NCBI GenBank assembly: GCA_031278765.1
Contig: JAITJX010000149.1
Coordinates: 1 to 34,794, forward strand
Origin: Tannerella sp.
GTDB taxonomy: Bacteria; Bacteroidota; Bacteroidia; Bacteroidales; Tannerellaceae
Length of the DNA: 34,794 bases
Direction: 5' to 3'
Under the pieces are notes generated by a model. The model ran no database searches. It was not told the DNA's origin and saw only the letters and a program-made list of their open reading frames with translations. Positions 19,917 through 29,338 of this stretch are shown here, piece after piece. Made by a program: the position numbers and the translations under genes. Each line of letters opens with the position of its first letter. Position 1 is the first letter of the stretch.

Positions 19917-21176
19917 ATGCAAACAATTGAAAATTACAATTTCGCCGGTCAAAAGGCATTTGTCAGAGTGGATTTTAATGTACCTCTTGATGAAAATTTT
20001 AAAATTACGGATGACACACGTATCCGTGCAGCGCTACCCACGTTAAAAAAGATTATCGGAAACGGAGGAAGCGTTATTATCGGCTCACATCTTGGACGTC
20101 CGAAAGGCGTAACGGAAAAGTATTCGCTGAAACTCATTCTGAAACACGTATCCGACCTTCTTGGCGTCGATGTACAATTTGCAAACGACTGCATCGGAGA
20201 AGATGCTAAAATCAAGGCTTCAGCGCTTCAACCGGGCGAAGTGTTGATGCTTGAAAACCTGCGTTTTTATGCGGAAGAAGAGGGCAAACCACGCGGACTT
20301 GCGGAAGATGCGCCCGAAGACGAAGTGAAAACTGCAAAAAAAGCAGTAAAGGAAAGCCAAAAAAGATTTACCGAAACGCTCGCTTCATACGCAGATGCTT
20401 ATGTAAACGACGCATTTGGCACAGCTCACCGCGCACACGCCTCGACGGCCTTAATAGCGAATTATTTTGATGCCGACCATAAAATGTTCGGTTATCTGAT
20501 GGAAAAAGAAGTTCAGGCCATTGAAAAAATTCTTAACAACATCAACCGGCCGTTTACGGCTATTATGGGAGGTTCAAAAATATCTTCGAAAATAGATATT
20601 ATCGAAAACCTGCTCAGTAAGGTCGATAATTTAATTATTACCGGAGGCATGACTTACACGTTCACAAAAGCCGGAGGAGGAAATATCGGAAAATCCATTT
20701 GCGAAAACGACAAGCTTGATTTGGCGCTCGAATTGGTGAAAAAAGCAAAAGAAAAGGGTGTAAATCTTGTTCTTGCCGTTGATGCGAAAATTGCCGACAG
20801 TTTCAGTAACAATGCAAAAACCGCTTATGCCGACGTCGATAAAATTCCAGATGAATGGGAAGGACTGGACATCGGCCCGAAAACGGAAGATATCTATACG
20901 GAAGTTATAAAGAATTCCAAAACAATCCTTTGGAATGGTCCAACGGGAGTTTTTGAATTCGACAACTTTACACACGGCTCCCGCAGTGTAGCAGAAGCTA
21001 TAGCAGAAGCCACAAAAGACGGCGCTTTCTCGCTAATAGGAGGAGGAGATTCTGTAGCCTGCATCAACAAGTTCGGACTTGCGGACGAAGTATCATACGT
21101 TTCGACCGGCGGAGGCGCGCTGCTTGAAGCAATAGAAGGAAAAATACTTCCGGGTATCGCTGCTATACAAGGATAA
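19917..21176 (+). CDS. pgk: Phosphoglycerate kinase
   Basis: 419 aa; [52 protein letters not shown]. Confidence 0.98.
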   Translation: MQTIENYNFAGQKAFVRVDFNVPLDENFKITDDTRIRAALPTLKKIIGNGGSVIIGSHLGRPKGVTEKYSLKLILKHVSDLLGVDVQFANDCIGEDAKIKASALQPGEVLMLENLRFYAEEEGKPRGLAEDAPEDEVKTAKKAVKESQKRFTETLASYADAYVNDAFGTAHRAHASTALIANYFDADHKMFGYLMEKEVQAIEKILNNINRPFTAIMGGSKISSKIDIIENLLSKVDNLIITGGMTYTFTKAGGGNIGKSICENDKLDLALELVKKAKEKGVNLVLAVDAKIADSFSNNAKTAYADVDKIPDEWEGLDIGPKTEDIYTEVIKNSKTILWNGPTGVFEFDNFTHGSRSVAEAIAEATKDGAFSLIGGGDSVACINKFGLADEVSYVSTGGGALLEAIEGKILPGIAAIQG

Positions 21177-21187
21177 CATATATGACG

Positions 21188-21223
21188 GAGGCTGCCTCTA
21201 AAAAGCGACAGCCTCTCTTTTTT
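21188..21223 (+). terminator. Rho-independent terminator of pgk
   Basis: GAGGCTG ... CAGCCTC stem followed by TTTTTTT. Confidence 0.85.
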
Positions 21224-21286
21224 TCTCTTACAAAGGTTCTCCGACAATAGATACAACTTCTTGCTACACGAGCAAAATACACGGAT

Positions 21287-22963
21287 TTAGTGACCGTTTT
21301 CGTTAAAAGCGCTTACGGAAAAATAGTATTCTGAATCGCGGTTGAAATAACCGGCTTCAAATACATTATCGAAGACCATTACGGCATTATTAAGCCGGTC
21401 GGGTATTACTCCCCAGCGAACAATGTAGCCTGTGGCCTGCGGCTGTTTGTCCCATGTAAGGGAGAAATGTCGCCTGTCCGCTTCGCGCCGGACGTTAAGG
21501 CCTGAAATCTTGCCTGAGAGCGCTTTCTTTGTTCCTTTTCCGAAAACCCTGAAACCGGATAGGGAAAACTTTCCGTTCACAGTCTGTGTATTGGTAATGC
21601 GCAGGAAACGGGTTTTTACCGGCTTCTCCGATACAACGAGTTCATGTGGCATGTCTTTTGTATTTTTCATTCTGTCGGCAAACATTTTCCAGTCAATGCC
21701 ATTGTCCGAAAATTCAATGCGGTATTGATAGCAGACAAATGAATTACCGGCTCTGTTCGTAAAATCATGGTCGGCAAAATTGACCTGCACGGCATTTACC
21801 GTCATCTTTTCACCCAAATCAACCTGCCACCATTCTCCGGCATTTCCGGTTTTTGCAGACCACCAGTTTTCGATATCCTCGTTAGTAGCTTTTTCCGGTT
21901 CAAAATCCGGAAGATAAGAAGATGCGAAAACTTTTTTATTATATGAAAGTATATTCCAGTGCATCGAAAGGTCGTTTGATGCGAAATCAACTTTTTTTGC
22001 AGGGACAAGGAACGGATAATCGGTCCATACGGTATGGGCATACATCGTTCCTTCACCAAAATAAACGGGAAACAATCCCAATCGGCGTTCAAAACTGTGG
22101 CGTTGCGAAATTTTCATGGTAGCCACGTGCCAGTAATTTCCATATTTGTCGCAGAATGTATGCCCGTGTCCCGCTCCGCCGATAAATCCGCCGGGTTTAA
22201 TCGAAAACGGACTGTTTTCCATATATTTAAACGGTCCTAAAGGATGATCGCCAACGTAAACGCCATCGGCATAGGTACGGTACTGTGTGCCGGGAGAGGC
22301 GTATTGCAGGTAATATTTACCATTGTATTTCAGCATAGTTGCGCCTTCGTTCCAGCCTGTTTCGTTTTTTTCATTTTTTTCGCCGGGGATTTCCCATCCG
22401 TAAATATCCGTATGATGGTCAATCAGGACAACAGGTTCGCTTGCGGATTTGAAGCCTTGGGCGGGCAGGAGTTCCGTACCTTTTATCGGATCTCTGTTCG
22501 AGCAGCCGAAATAGACGTAAACTTTCCCCGTTTCGTTGTCATGAAAAAAAGCAGGATCGGTATCCGTAAATTCATATTGATTCTTTTCGAGCGCTTTCCA
22601 GTCATCTTCGTCGGGATTTGTCGTATAGTAGATTATTTTCGAACCACTTGAAAGGTAATACAGCGTATCACTGAGCGCGAGGACTGTCGGCGCATAGTTC
22701 TCAATAGTCGAGATCGTTTTGCAGGGGATATAAGTCCAGTCCGCCAGATTGGGCGAACTCCAGTATCCGCCTGATTTTGAGGCGAAAAGATAATACTTTC
22801 CCTTGAACAGTTCTATTACAGGGTCAGCCGCTTCGCGCCGGGAGGGTTCGTCGGTCATAAAGCGGTAATTCAGATTCAGCGGATTGGCGATGATCTTGAG
22901 GGTTTCCCGGGCATAAGCGGACGAAACCGATACTGATAACAACAGGATAAATAAATGTTTCAT
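21287..22963 (-). CDS. GH43-like beta-propeller glycoside hydrolase with F5/8 type C (discoidin) domain
   Basis: 558 aa; signal peptide; EAADPVIELFKGKYYLFASKSGGYWSSPNLADW, GWNEGATMLKYNGKYYLQYA, GGAGHGHTF; F5/8C-like EWWQVDLGEKMTVNAVQVNF. Confidence 0.85.
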   Translation of the reverse strand: MKHLFILLLSVSVSSAYARETLKIIANPLNLNYRFMTDEPSRREAADPVIELFKGKYYLFASKSGGYWSSPNLADWTYIPCKTISTIENYAPTVLALSDTLYYLSSGSKIIYYTTNPDEDDWKALEKNQYEFTDTDPAFFHDNETGKVYVYFGCSNRDPIKGTELLPAQGFKSASEPVVLIDHHTDIYGWEIPGEKNEKNETGWNEGATMLKYNGKYYLQYASPGTQYRTYADGVYVGDHPLGPFKYMENSPFSIKPGGFIGGAGHGHTFCDKYGNYWHVATMKISQRHSFERRLGLFPVYFGEGTMYAHTVWTDYPFLVPAKKVDFASNDLSMHWNILSYNKKVFASSYLPDFEPEKATNEDIENWWSAKTGNAGEWWQVDLGEKMTVNAVQVNFADHDFTNRAGNSFVCYQYRIEFSDNGIDWKMFADRMKNTKDMPHELVVSEKPVKTRFLRITNTQTVNGKFSLSGFRVFGKGTKKALSGKISGLNVRREADRRHFSLTWDKQPQATGYIVRWGVIPDRLNNAVMVFDNVFEAGYFNRDSEYYFSVSAFNENGH

Positions 22964-23077
22964 TTTTGATAATATTTTTTTTAATGTAACGGCAAATATA
23001 CGACTTATGCTATTAACAAACGGGGTGATTTCAAATTCATTTTAGAAATATTTTTCTTTCATGCATCTCTACTATTA

Positions 23078-26000
23078 TTATCCGACAATGATTTTTTGAA
23101 CGGATATTCCGTTTGCCGTTTTTATAACGACGATATATATTCCTTTGGGATAATTATCAACGGGAATTGCGATTTGCCTCTTACCGTATGCCGGCACAGC
23201 GCCGAGCAGACGTCCGTCGAGGTTGTAAATGCTTACGGATTGCATGTTTTCCGCGTGTCGAACGTTCAATATTCCACCGTAAACAGGGTTGGGAAAGACG
23301 AGCGATTCTTCGGCGCTGTGCCTGAGATTGCCGGAAGTATCGTCTTCGACGTATGCCAGATAAAATTCATGAATACTCCAGTATTGTGTTTTTCCGCTGC
23401 CGGTCTGTACGATTTTCACATATTGCGCCTCCGTTTCTTCAGGAAGAGAGATGATGGAGAGCGCCGGCGGCTGTTCTCCCGTTTTGACGGGATTACCCCA
23501 GTTCAGGCCATCCCTTGAGATGTAAAGCGCATAAGCGTTCGGAAAATCATTTGCGCTGTTGGAGGCGTCCAGAATGACGGTATTAAATTTCACCGGCAGT
23601 CTTGTATTCACGGCAAACCATTGTCCGGGATTGACCTGGGAACCGTTCGTCCAGCGGGTATTCGCATTTCCATCGATGGCCAGGTAAGCGTCTCCGCCGC
23701 TTGCGGAAGCAATCCAGCCGTTTCGCGACAAAGTGGCGCCGGGGGAAAACGCCGGAGCGGTTGTCAGGTTGTTGAACCACGAACGGAAACCCACGGGCGA
23801 AGATAATGCCGAAACGGAGGATTGCACGGATACTTGCGCGTTCTTTCCGCTATTGACGAAATCAGTTGCATTCACGTCCGTTGTGGAGATATTCACCCGG
23901 GCGTCTCCCTGAATTTCCATGAAACGGGTCGTTCCCGACTGTTCGAAATGCGCCAGTATCAGGTTTATGTTTCCTCCGCCCAATACGCTGGCGTATCGTG
24001 CGCTTCCCCAGTAGTCAGAAGCGAAGAGATGGGCCGTTGCGGCGAATCCTTGCGCGCTTTCAATATATTTCGTATCCGCATACAGGTCTCTTGCCACCGA
24101 AACGATCTGTGTATTTATCAGATCAAATCCTTGCTCCGCGTCAATGCTTTCGTAACAGATGGAACGCAGGGAGGCGTCCAGCGCCGTTCCGAGGGATATG
24201 CCCGAAGGCGAATGTCCGTTGTTCTGCCTGAAAACAAGTCCTCTGTGGGAAGCGTAATGGAAGTTGTTGTACAGTATTTCATCTTTGCAATCTTCCAGGA
24301 TCATAAATTCGAGTTCAAGCCAATTTTGGTTATAGACGGCGTTGCGGGAGGCTTCATCGCTATCGGAGTTGGGCCATGCGCCGAACTTGGGATTTTCGTA
24401 TCCGCTTGCCATCACGATGGAATTGAACTGTACATTGCTTATCAAGCCGTTTTTCGAGCCGCCGCCTACCCTTATCCCGTTTTTGAAGACATGTCCTGCA
24501 AAATAATCGACGTAATGATTGTCGCACGGATAAGTAAACATGTCAATGCCCCTGTAAGTGGCACGGACGCCGACATTGACGATATAAACATCTTTTCCGG
24601 CAACCCGAATACAGTATGGATATTGCGGCAAGGTGGACGGATCTTTCGCATACGAAGACCTTTGCTCCGGATAATTGAAAGTCAAGCCCCGTATGCCGCT
24701 TTTTTCGGATAGTTCGAGGAAAGGTGCGCCGTCGGGTTCATTTCTTCCCGCATATATTTCGATGATACTCCCCTGTCCTTTCGGTACGGAAGCCAGGTCG
24801 GAGGCGCCTTTGAGTTCTACGCCTGTGGGGACGGTCAGACGCCCGTTCACCCTGTATTTTCCCGGCGGGAGAAAAACGATGCCGCCACCTTCGCTGCCGG
24901 CTTTTTCCAAGGCGCGGCGGATGGCGTCGGTATTGTCGGTAACGGCGTCCGGCACGGCGCCAAATTCGCTGTCGGTCGTTACGTATAAAGCCCTCCTTTC
25001 CGGGCGGGTTTCCCGCGGCGTGATTTCGGGGAAATCGGGCAATCGCTTCACCGAAACCGGACGATGGTCTAGCTTACATTCAAACAGCGAGCGATTTCGT
25101 ATATCGGCCTCCTGTGCAAAGCGGTTGCCGGTAAGAATCGTCCGAGCGTAAGCGCCGACGGACACCTGGGGAGCGTCGTTATTGAAATCGCCATCTTCCG
25201 ACGTATACAGACCGCCGAGTATATTCACCTTTCCGGCATGAACCGTACATTGCTGTGTCATCAACCTGGTCGAGGCTCCTCGGTCGATCCTTATGGCATC
25301 TGCCGAGGCGGTAATTTCGCAGTCGTACAACTGAACGGTCGAGCCTGTGCCGTCTGCAATGACGATACCGTTTTCGCAGTCTTCCGTTTTGACGCGGGTG
25401 AACATGATTCCGGCATTGGCGACGGCTTCGATATAGACGGCCGTTTCGCAGTTTTTGAATCGCATGCCGTAGTTATGCCCGTTAGGTCTGGAACCGACGG
25501 AAGGGATGGAGGCCGCCGCATAAAAGCCGCGATTATAACCCTCGACGCTTATATTGCAGGCATACGACCAGTCGTTTCGCCGCATCACGACGCCCGTAGC
25601 GTTGCTGCGAATCCGGCGGCTGTAAGCGCTGCCTTTTGCCGGCGCGCCCGGCAGGCCAGAATCCGCCCAGTAATCCGGCGAAAAATCTATATGGTCCAGC
25701 CGTCCGACATCGGCGATATTATCTACCTCGACGCCACGCGAGAGTGGCGTCCCGCAGAGGTTGAACACATTAGGGCAACCGCCTCCGTTGACGCGGGAAA
25801 GAACAACGCCCGAATAGACATTCACCAGCGTGATATTTCGCACATTGTTGTAATCATTTCCCCAGTAACCTCTTTTGCCGTACAGTATGGTCGGCGGATA
25901 AGGAGTGATGTTGTCCGCATCCTGTTCCGGATACCAGATGGCGAGATCATAGATGCCGGTAGACGATTCGGTGGTAATAAAAGCGTTTGCTTCGTCTTCA

Positions 26001-26368
26001 TTGCCTCTGCCGTAATATGCCATGAGAATCGTGCCTTCAACGGGCTTGCCTTTCTCCGGCTTTTTCCGCTCGCCGCGTAAAACAACGCCTTTGGGGATGA
26101 GCAGCCTTCCGCTGATTTTATATTTTCCTTCGGAAAGATACAGTACGCCTCCGCCTGCGCTGCCCAGCCGGTCGAGCAGTTCCTGTATGGCCGGATATGA
26201 ATCCGAATAGCCGGTTTTGTCTATCGAAGGCAGGCTCTCGTCCGTAAAGGCTGAGACGCCGACGTCTTCCGACGGATATTCGGAATCAATGATTTTCCAT
26301 TGCGCTCCTGCCTGCGGAAAAGCCGAAATAACGACGGCAGAGAATAGAAATAAAAAGATCTGTTTCAT
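23078..26368 (-). CDS. Secreted tandem right-handed beta-helix protein (Pectate_lyase_3/GH55-like) with F5/8C domain and T9SS sorting domain
   Basis: 1096 aa; two GGGVLYLSEGKYKISGRLLIPKGVVLRGE / GGGIVFLPPGKYRVNGRLTVPTGVELKGA repeats starting two beta-helix units; F5/8C-like near C-terminus; C-terminal FPNPVYGGILNV...VSIYNLDGR...KGIYIVVIKT. Confidence 0.85.
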   Translation of the reverse strand: MKQIFLFLFSAVVISAFPQAGAQWKIIDSEYPSEDVGVSAFTDESLPSIDKTGYSDSYPAIQELLDRLGSAGGGVLYLSEGKYKISGRLLIPKGVVLRGERKKPEKGKPVEGTILMAYYGRGNEDEANAFITTESSTGIYDLAIWYPEQDADNITPYPPTILYGKRGYWGNDYNNVRNITLVNVYSGVVLSRVNGGGCPNVFNLCGTPLSRGVEVDNIADVGRLDHIDFSPDYWADSGLPGAPAKGSAYSRRIRSNATGVVMRRNDWSYACNISVEGYNRGFYAAASIPSVGSRPNGHNYGMRFKNCETAVYIEAVANAGIMFTRVKTEDCENGIVIADGTGSTVQLYDCEITASADAIRIDRGASTRLMTQQCTVHAGKVNILGGLYTSEDGDFNNDAPQVSVGAYARTILTGNRFAQEADIRNRSLFECKLDHRPVSVKRLPDFPEITPRETRPERRALYVTTDSEFGAVPDAVTDNTDAIRRALEKAGSEGGGIVFLPPGKYRVNGRLTVPTGVELKGASDLASVPKGQGSIIEIYAGRNEPDGAPFLELSEKSGIRGLTFNYPEQRSSYAKDPSTLPQYPYCIRVAGKDVYIVNVGVRATYRGIDMFTYPCDNHYVDYFAGHVFKNGIRVGGGSKNGLISNVQFNSIVMASGYENPKFGAWPNSDSDEASRNAVYNQNWLELEFMILEDCKDEILYNNFHYASHRGLVFRQNNGHSPSGISLGTALDASLRSICYESIDAEQGFDLINTQIVSVARDLYADTKYIESAQGFAATAHLFASDYWGSARYASVLGGGNINLILAHFEQSGTTRFMEIQGDARVNISTTDVNATDFVNSGKNAQVSVQSSVSALSSPVGFRSWFNNLTTAPAFSPGATLSRNGWIASASGGDAYLAIDGNANTRWTNGSQVNPGQWFAVNTRLPVKFNTVILDASNSANDFPNAYALYISRDGLNWGNPVKTGEQPPALSIISLPEETEAQYVKIVQTGSGKTQYWSIHEFYLAYVEDDTSGNLRHSAEESLVFPNPVYGGILNVRHAENMQSVSIYNLDGRLLGAVPAYGKRQIAIPVDNYPKGIYIVVIKTANGISVQKIIVG

Positions 26369-26452
26369 AATGCTGTTAATTTTATATTATGCGCGGTTTA
26401 AAAAACATTTTGTCTTTGGACAAATACTCTTGGTTTCGATACAATTACAAAA

Positions 26453-26475
26453 GAAGCGGGAATTTTCCCGCCTCT
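26453..26475 (-). terminator. Putative terminator after the SusCD-lipoprotein genes
   Basis: Minus-strand GAGGCGGGAA-AA-TTCCCGCTTC hairpin followed by TTTTG. Confidence 0.5.
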
Positions 26476-26522
26476 TCCTCTGAAAAAACATTTCGATTAA
26501 CCCTGAAAATCATTTTGCCTTA

Positions 26523-28037
26523 TCAAATATCATCGCCGTAGATGGTGATTTCACCCAGGTTGATGCAGTTCGTATTCTGCCAGTTGGGATACTTAATAAC
26601 CAGACGGAGATACCTGACTTTTTTCTTTACATCAATAAGGTTGAAATCGGAGCCTCCCGACCAGAGGGCTTTATCGGCGTCATTACTTGTATTGTAATTG
26701 GAAGCGGAAGGTTTCGTTATTTCGAAATCGCCGAGTTTCACCCAGTCGTTTTGCCAGTTATAAATGCCCTGTTCCGGTTCGGGAGAGACATAATTGCGAC
26801 TGTTGGCCTGCGCCTGCGTGACTTTGTCGACATACAGGGGATCTGAGCTTGAAAGATAATTGCCCGGATCTTTTTGTGTGACATAAGTCGTTCGGTAATA
26901 TTTTTCAAAATCATCTTTGGTTGGAAAATCCTCCACTTCTTTGGGCGCATCGGTAGCCCAGAGTTCAAAGAAGCGGGGGCTGTGTCCTGTGAAAGCGGCG
27001 TTGTCCGTCCTGCACCAGATTTGCAGGCGGCTAAGGGAAGCCGGGACGCCGATGTCGAAAGTGAAATGGTGCGGGAATTTGAAGCGTGCGGAGGCATTAC
27101 CGGACTGATCTTCGGTATGCAGGATGGTCATGCCGTTCGTATTGTTTGCGCTGCCGCCGTCCCAGATTTTGGCCAGGCTGCGTTGTCCGACGCCAAAATC
27201 GGTAATGGGTTTGAGGTAATCCTGGTCGCCGCCGCCGGGATGGGGCGTGGTATTGTCGCCGGGTTTGAAGGCGGCTACAAATCGTGATTTTGCTATTTCC
27301 CGTTCAAACTTGGGCATGGTGAATCTCCGTTTCAACGAGTTGAAAAGTTCAAGACCGTTTTCAGGGAAATGGACGGAATAGATTTCGACGTCGTCACCGG
27401 TTTCCAGACCTTGCAGGAGGGTTGTTTCTTCGTCGTTCTCGACTTCAATTTTCATTTCCTGTCCTTGGGTATTAACATATTGTACAACCGAATATAAAAG
27501 AGAGGTTGCCGTTGCAGATACTGCTTCCCAGTTGATTTGCATCTCGCCGGATACAAGTTTAGCGAGAGATTTGATACCACGGTTACGCAGATTTTCTACG
27601 TATATATCGCCAAGTACAGAGCCTGCGATCTCGACCGATTTGGAAATATTTCCGTTATTATCCTGTATCTCAAATTCAAAAATATATTCTCCTTCGGCGA
27701 TATCATTCAACACGGCGGATAGCCACATTTCTCCTTCGGATGTTCTTCTCAGGGGAATCGTGACGCCGGTATCGCGCTGATTCCAGTAAATTACCGTCTT
27801 TGCAATACGGGGGTCTGCATTGATTTTCCATTCAAATCCTATTTTGTTTAATCCCGAACGTACTATTATTGAATCGGCTGCGCCGATATAGAGCGTTTCG
27901 CCACGGTTGAGATATTTTTCATGTAAACTGTTCATGTTTTCACACGAAAATGCCAAAATCATCAGGCATACCGGGATAATTACCTTTATTGTTTTGATTC
28001 CCGTTTCAAGGGTAAATTTAAAATTTATTCGTTTCAT
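26523..28037 (-). CDS. PUL surface lipoprotein, DUF4998-like N-terminus plus F5/8C-like C-terminus
   Basis: 504 aa; lipobox MILAFSC; MNSLHEKYLNRGETLYIGAADSI...; C-terminal FTFDIGVPASLSRLQIWCR ... KKVRYLRLVIKYPN...LGEITIYGDD. Confidence 0.8.
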   Translation of the reverse strand: MKRINFKFTLETGIKTIKVIIPVCLMILAFSCENMNSLHEKYLNRGETLYIGAADSIIVRSGLNKIGFEWKINADPRIAKTVIYWNQRDTGVTIPLRRTSEGEMWLSAVLNDIAEGEYIFEFEIQDNNGNISKSVEIAGSVLGDIYVENLRNRGIKSLAKLVSGEMQINWEAVSATATSLLYSVVQYVNTQGQEMKIEVENDEETTLLQGLETGDDVEIYSVHFPENGLELFNSLKRRFTMPKFEREIAKSRFVAAFKPGDNTTPHPGGGDQDYLKPITDFGVGQRSLAKIWDGGSANNTNGMTILHTEDQSGNASARFKFPHHFTFDIGVPASLSRLQIWCRTDNAAFTGHSPRFFELWATDAPKEVEDFPTKDDFEKYYRTTYVTQKDPGNYLSSSDPLYVDKVTQAQANSRNYVSPEPEQGIYNWQNDWVKLGDFEITKPSASNYNTSNDADKALWSGGSDFNLIDVKKKVRYLRLVIKYPNWQNTNCINLGEITIYGDDI

Positions 28038-28079
28038 TTCTTTTTAGTTAAATAAAAAACAATCATTACTTACTCATCT

Positions 28080-29297
28080 TTATCTGTCATCTCCATAAAC
28101 CGACAGTTCAGCCATGTGCATAGCCGGAGTGTGCGCCCATGTATCATGGACTTCAAAGCGTATATATCGCATCTTGGGGACGTCTTGTCTGAAGTCGAAG
28201 TCAAAACCTGCATTGTGAGCGGCCATGTCTTCGGGCGTATTTGTTCCGGGAGGCATGCCGGAGGGTTTCACTACTTCACACTGGGCTAATAAAGTCCAGT
28301 CTTTTTTCCATTCATTGGAGTCAAAGTATGCCGCATCATCTCTGGGATGCATCAATTCGTCCGTTCCCCATATATCAAACAATCTCAGATTATGCTGTGC
28401 ATAAGGATAAATCTCTCCGCGTTGAAAAATTATCACATGCGTGAGTTGTGCCATTGTGCCGAGGTCAATCGTGAAGTGTTGAGGGATTGTGAATCCGGCG
28501 GCAGCATCCGTATGCCAGCCGTGATACTTGTCGGGGTCGTCCAAAACGCCATCCCAGATTTTTTCCAAAGGCCGGTTGTCATTCACCGAAGTATTATCTC
28601 CTGCGAGTGCGGGATTATGGAACAGCGATTTATCGAGCATTACTTCATAATAGGGTTCTATTTCGATTTTAAAAGTATCCGAAAGATTTTCATATTTATC
28701 GGAAATACTGAGAGCAAAAAGGCGTTTTTGGGTATTATAGCCTCTAAGTCTTTTACTCCCTGCGGGCAGAGAAGAGAATATTATATCTTTGAGTTCCAGT
28801 TCGCCGTTGTCGTTGGCTGAAAGAATAGAGATACCTACCATCGCTTTTGCCGGATTTTCCCAGTTTATCACGACGCCTCCGAATGTTGGCTCCACAGTGA
28901 GTGAATTTAAGATAGCCGTCATGGGAGGATCTAAGGGTGTAAATTTTCCGATATACGGCTTTGAAGCATTTTCACTGTGGTCTACAACCATTATTTTGAG
29001 TTCTATTTCTTCAGGCTCGCCCAATCCGTCCACTTCCATGTAATTTTTATAGATGGACGAACGTACGGTTCTCTTGTTTCCGCCGTATGTAAATTCGCAT
29101 TTAACATAAGAAATGTCGTCTTCATTGGGCAAAGTATAGGTGATGTAAGCGCCGCCATTCGTTGGCGTGATTACAACATTGGAAAGCGACGAAGGCGCGA
29201 CTTTGTCGGTTGGCGTCTGTCCTATCGGCGTTTCCGAGCAGGCGTACAGTCCTGCCGTCAATAATATACAATATAAAATTTTTGTCTTCATAATCAT
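28080..29297 (-). CDS. PUL surface lipoprotein (DUF4959/DUF5000/DUF5126-type)
   Basis: 405 aa; lipobox TAGLYAC; FN3-like domains; C-terminal FTIDLGTMAQLTHVIIFQRG...MRYIRFEVHDTW...MAELSVYGDD. Confidence 0.8.
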   Translation of the reverse strand: MIMKTKILYCILLTAGLYACSETPIGQTPTDKVAPSSLSNVVITPTNGGAYITYTLPNEDDISYVKCEFTYGGNKRTVRSSIYKNYMEVDGLGEPEEIELKIMVVDHSENASKPYIGKFTPLDPPMTAILNSLTVEPTFGGVVINWENPAKAMVGISILSANDNGELELKDIIFSSLPAGSKRLRGYNTQKRLFALSISDKYENLSDTFKIEIEPYYEVMLDKSLFHNPALAGDNTSVNDNRPLEKIWDGVLDDPDKYHGWHTDAAAGFTIPQHFTIDLGTMAQLTHVIIFQRGEIYPYAQHNLRLFDIWGTDELMHPRDDAAYFDSNEWKKDWTLLAQCEVVKPSGMPPGTNTPEDMAAHNAGFDFDFRQDVPKMRYIRFEVHDTWAHTPAMHMAELSVYGDDR

Positions 29298-29338
29298 TGA
29301 ATTTTAGTTCTTCTTTTTTAGTTCTTAACATTTCTTCA

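Noticed and set aside
23822-24712. 296-aa + strand ORF (and overlapping 25238-26080)
   Set aside because: Antisense to the beta-helix gene whose reading frame has clear domain content
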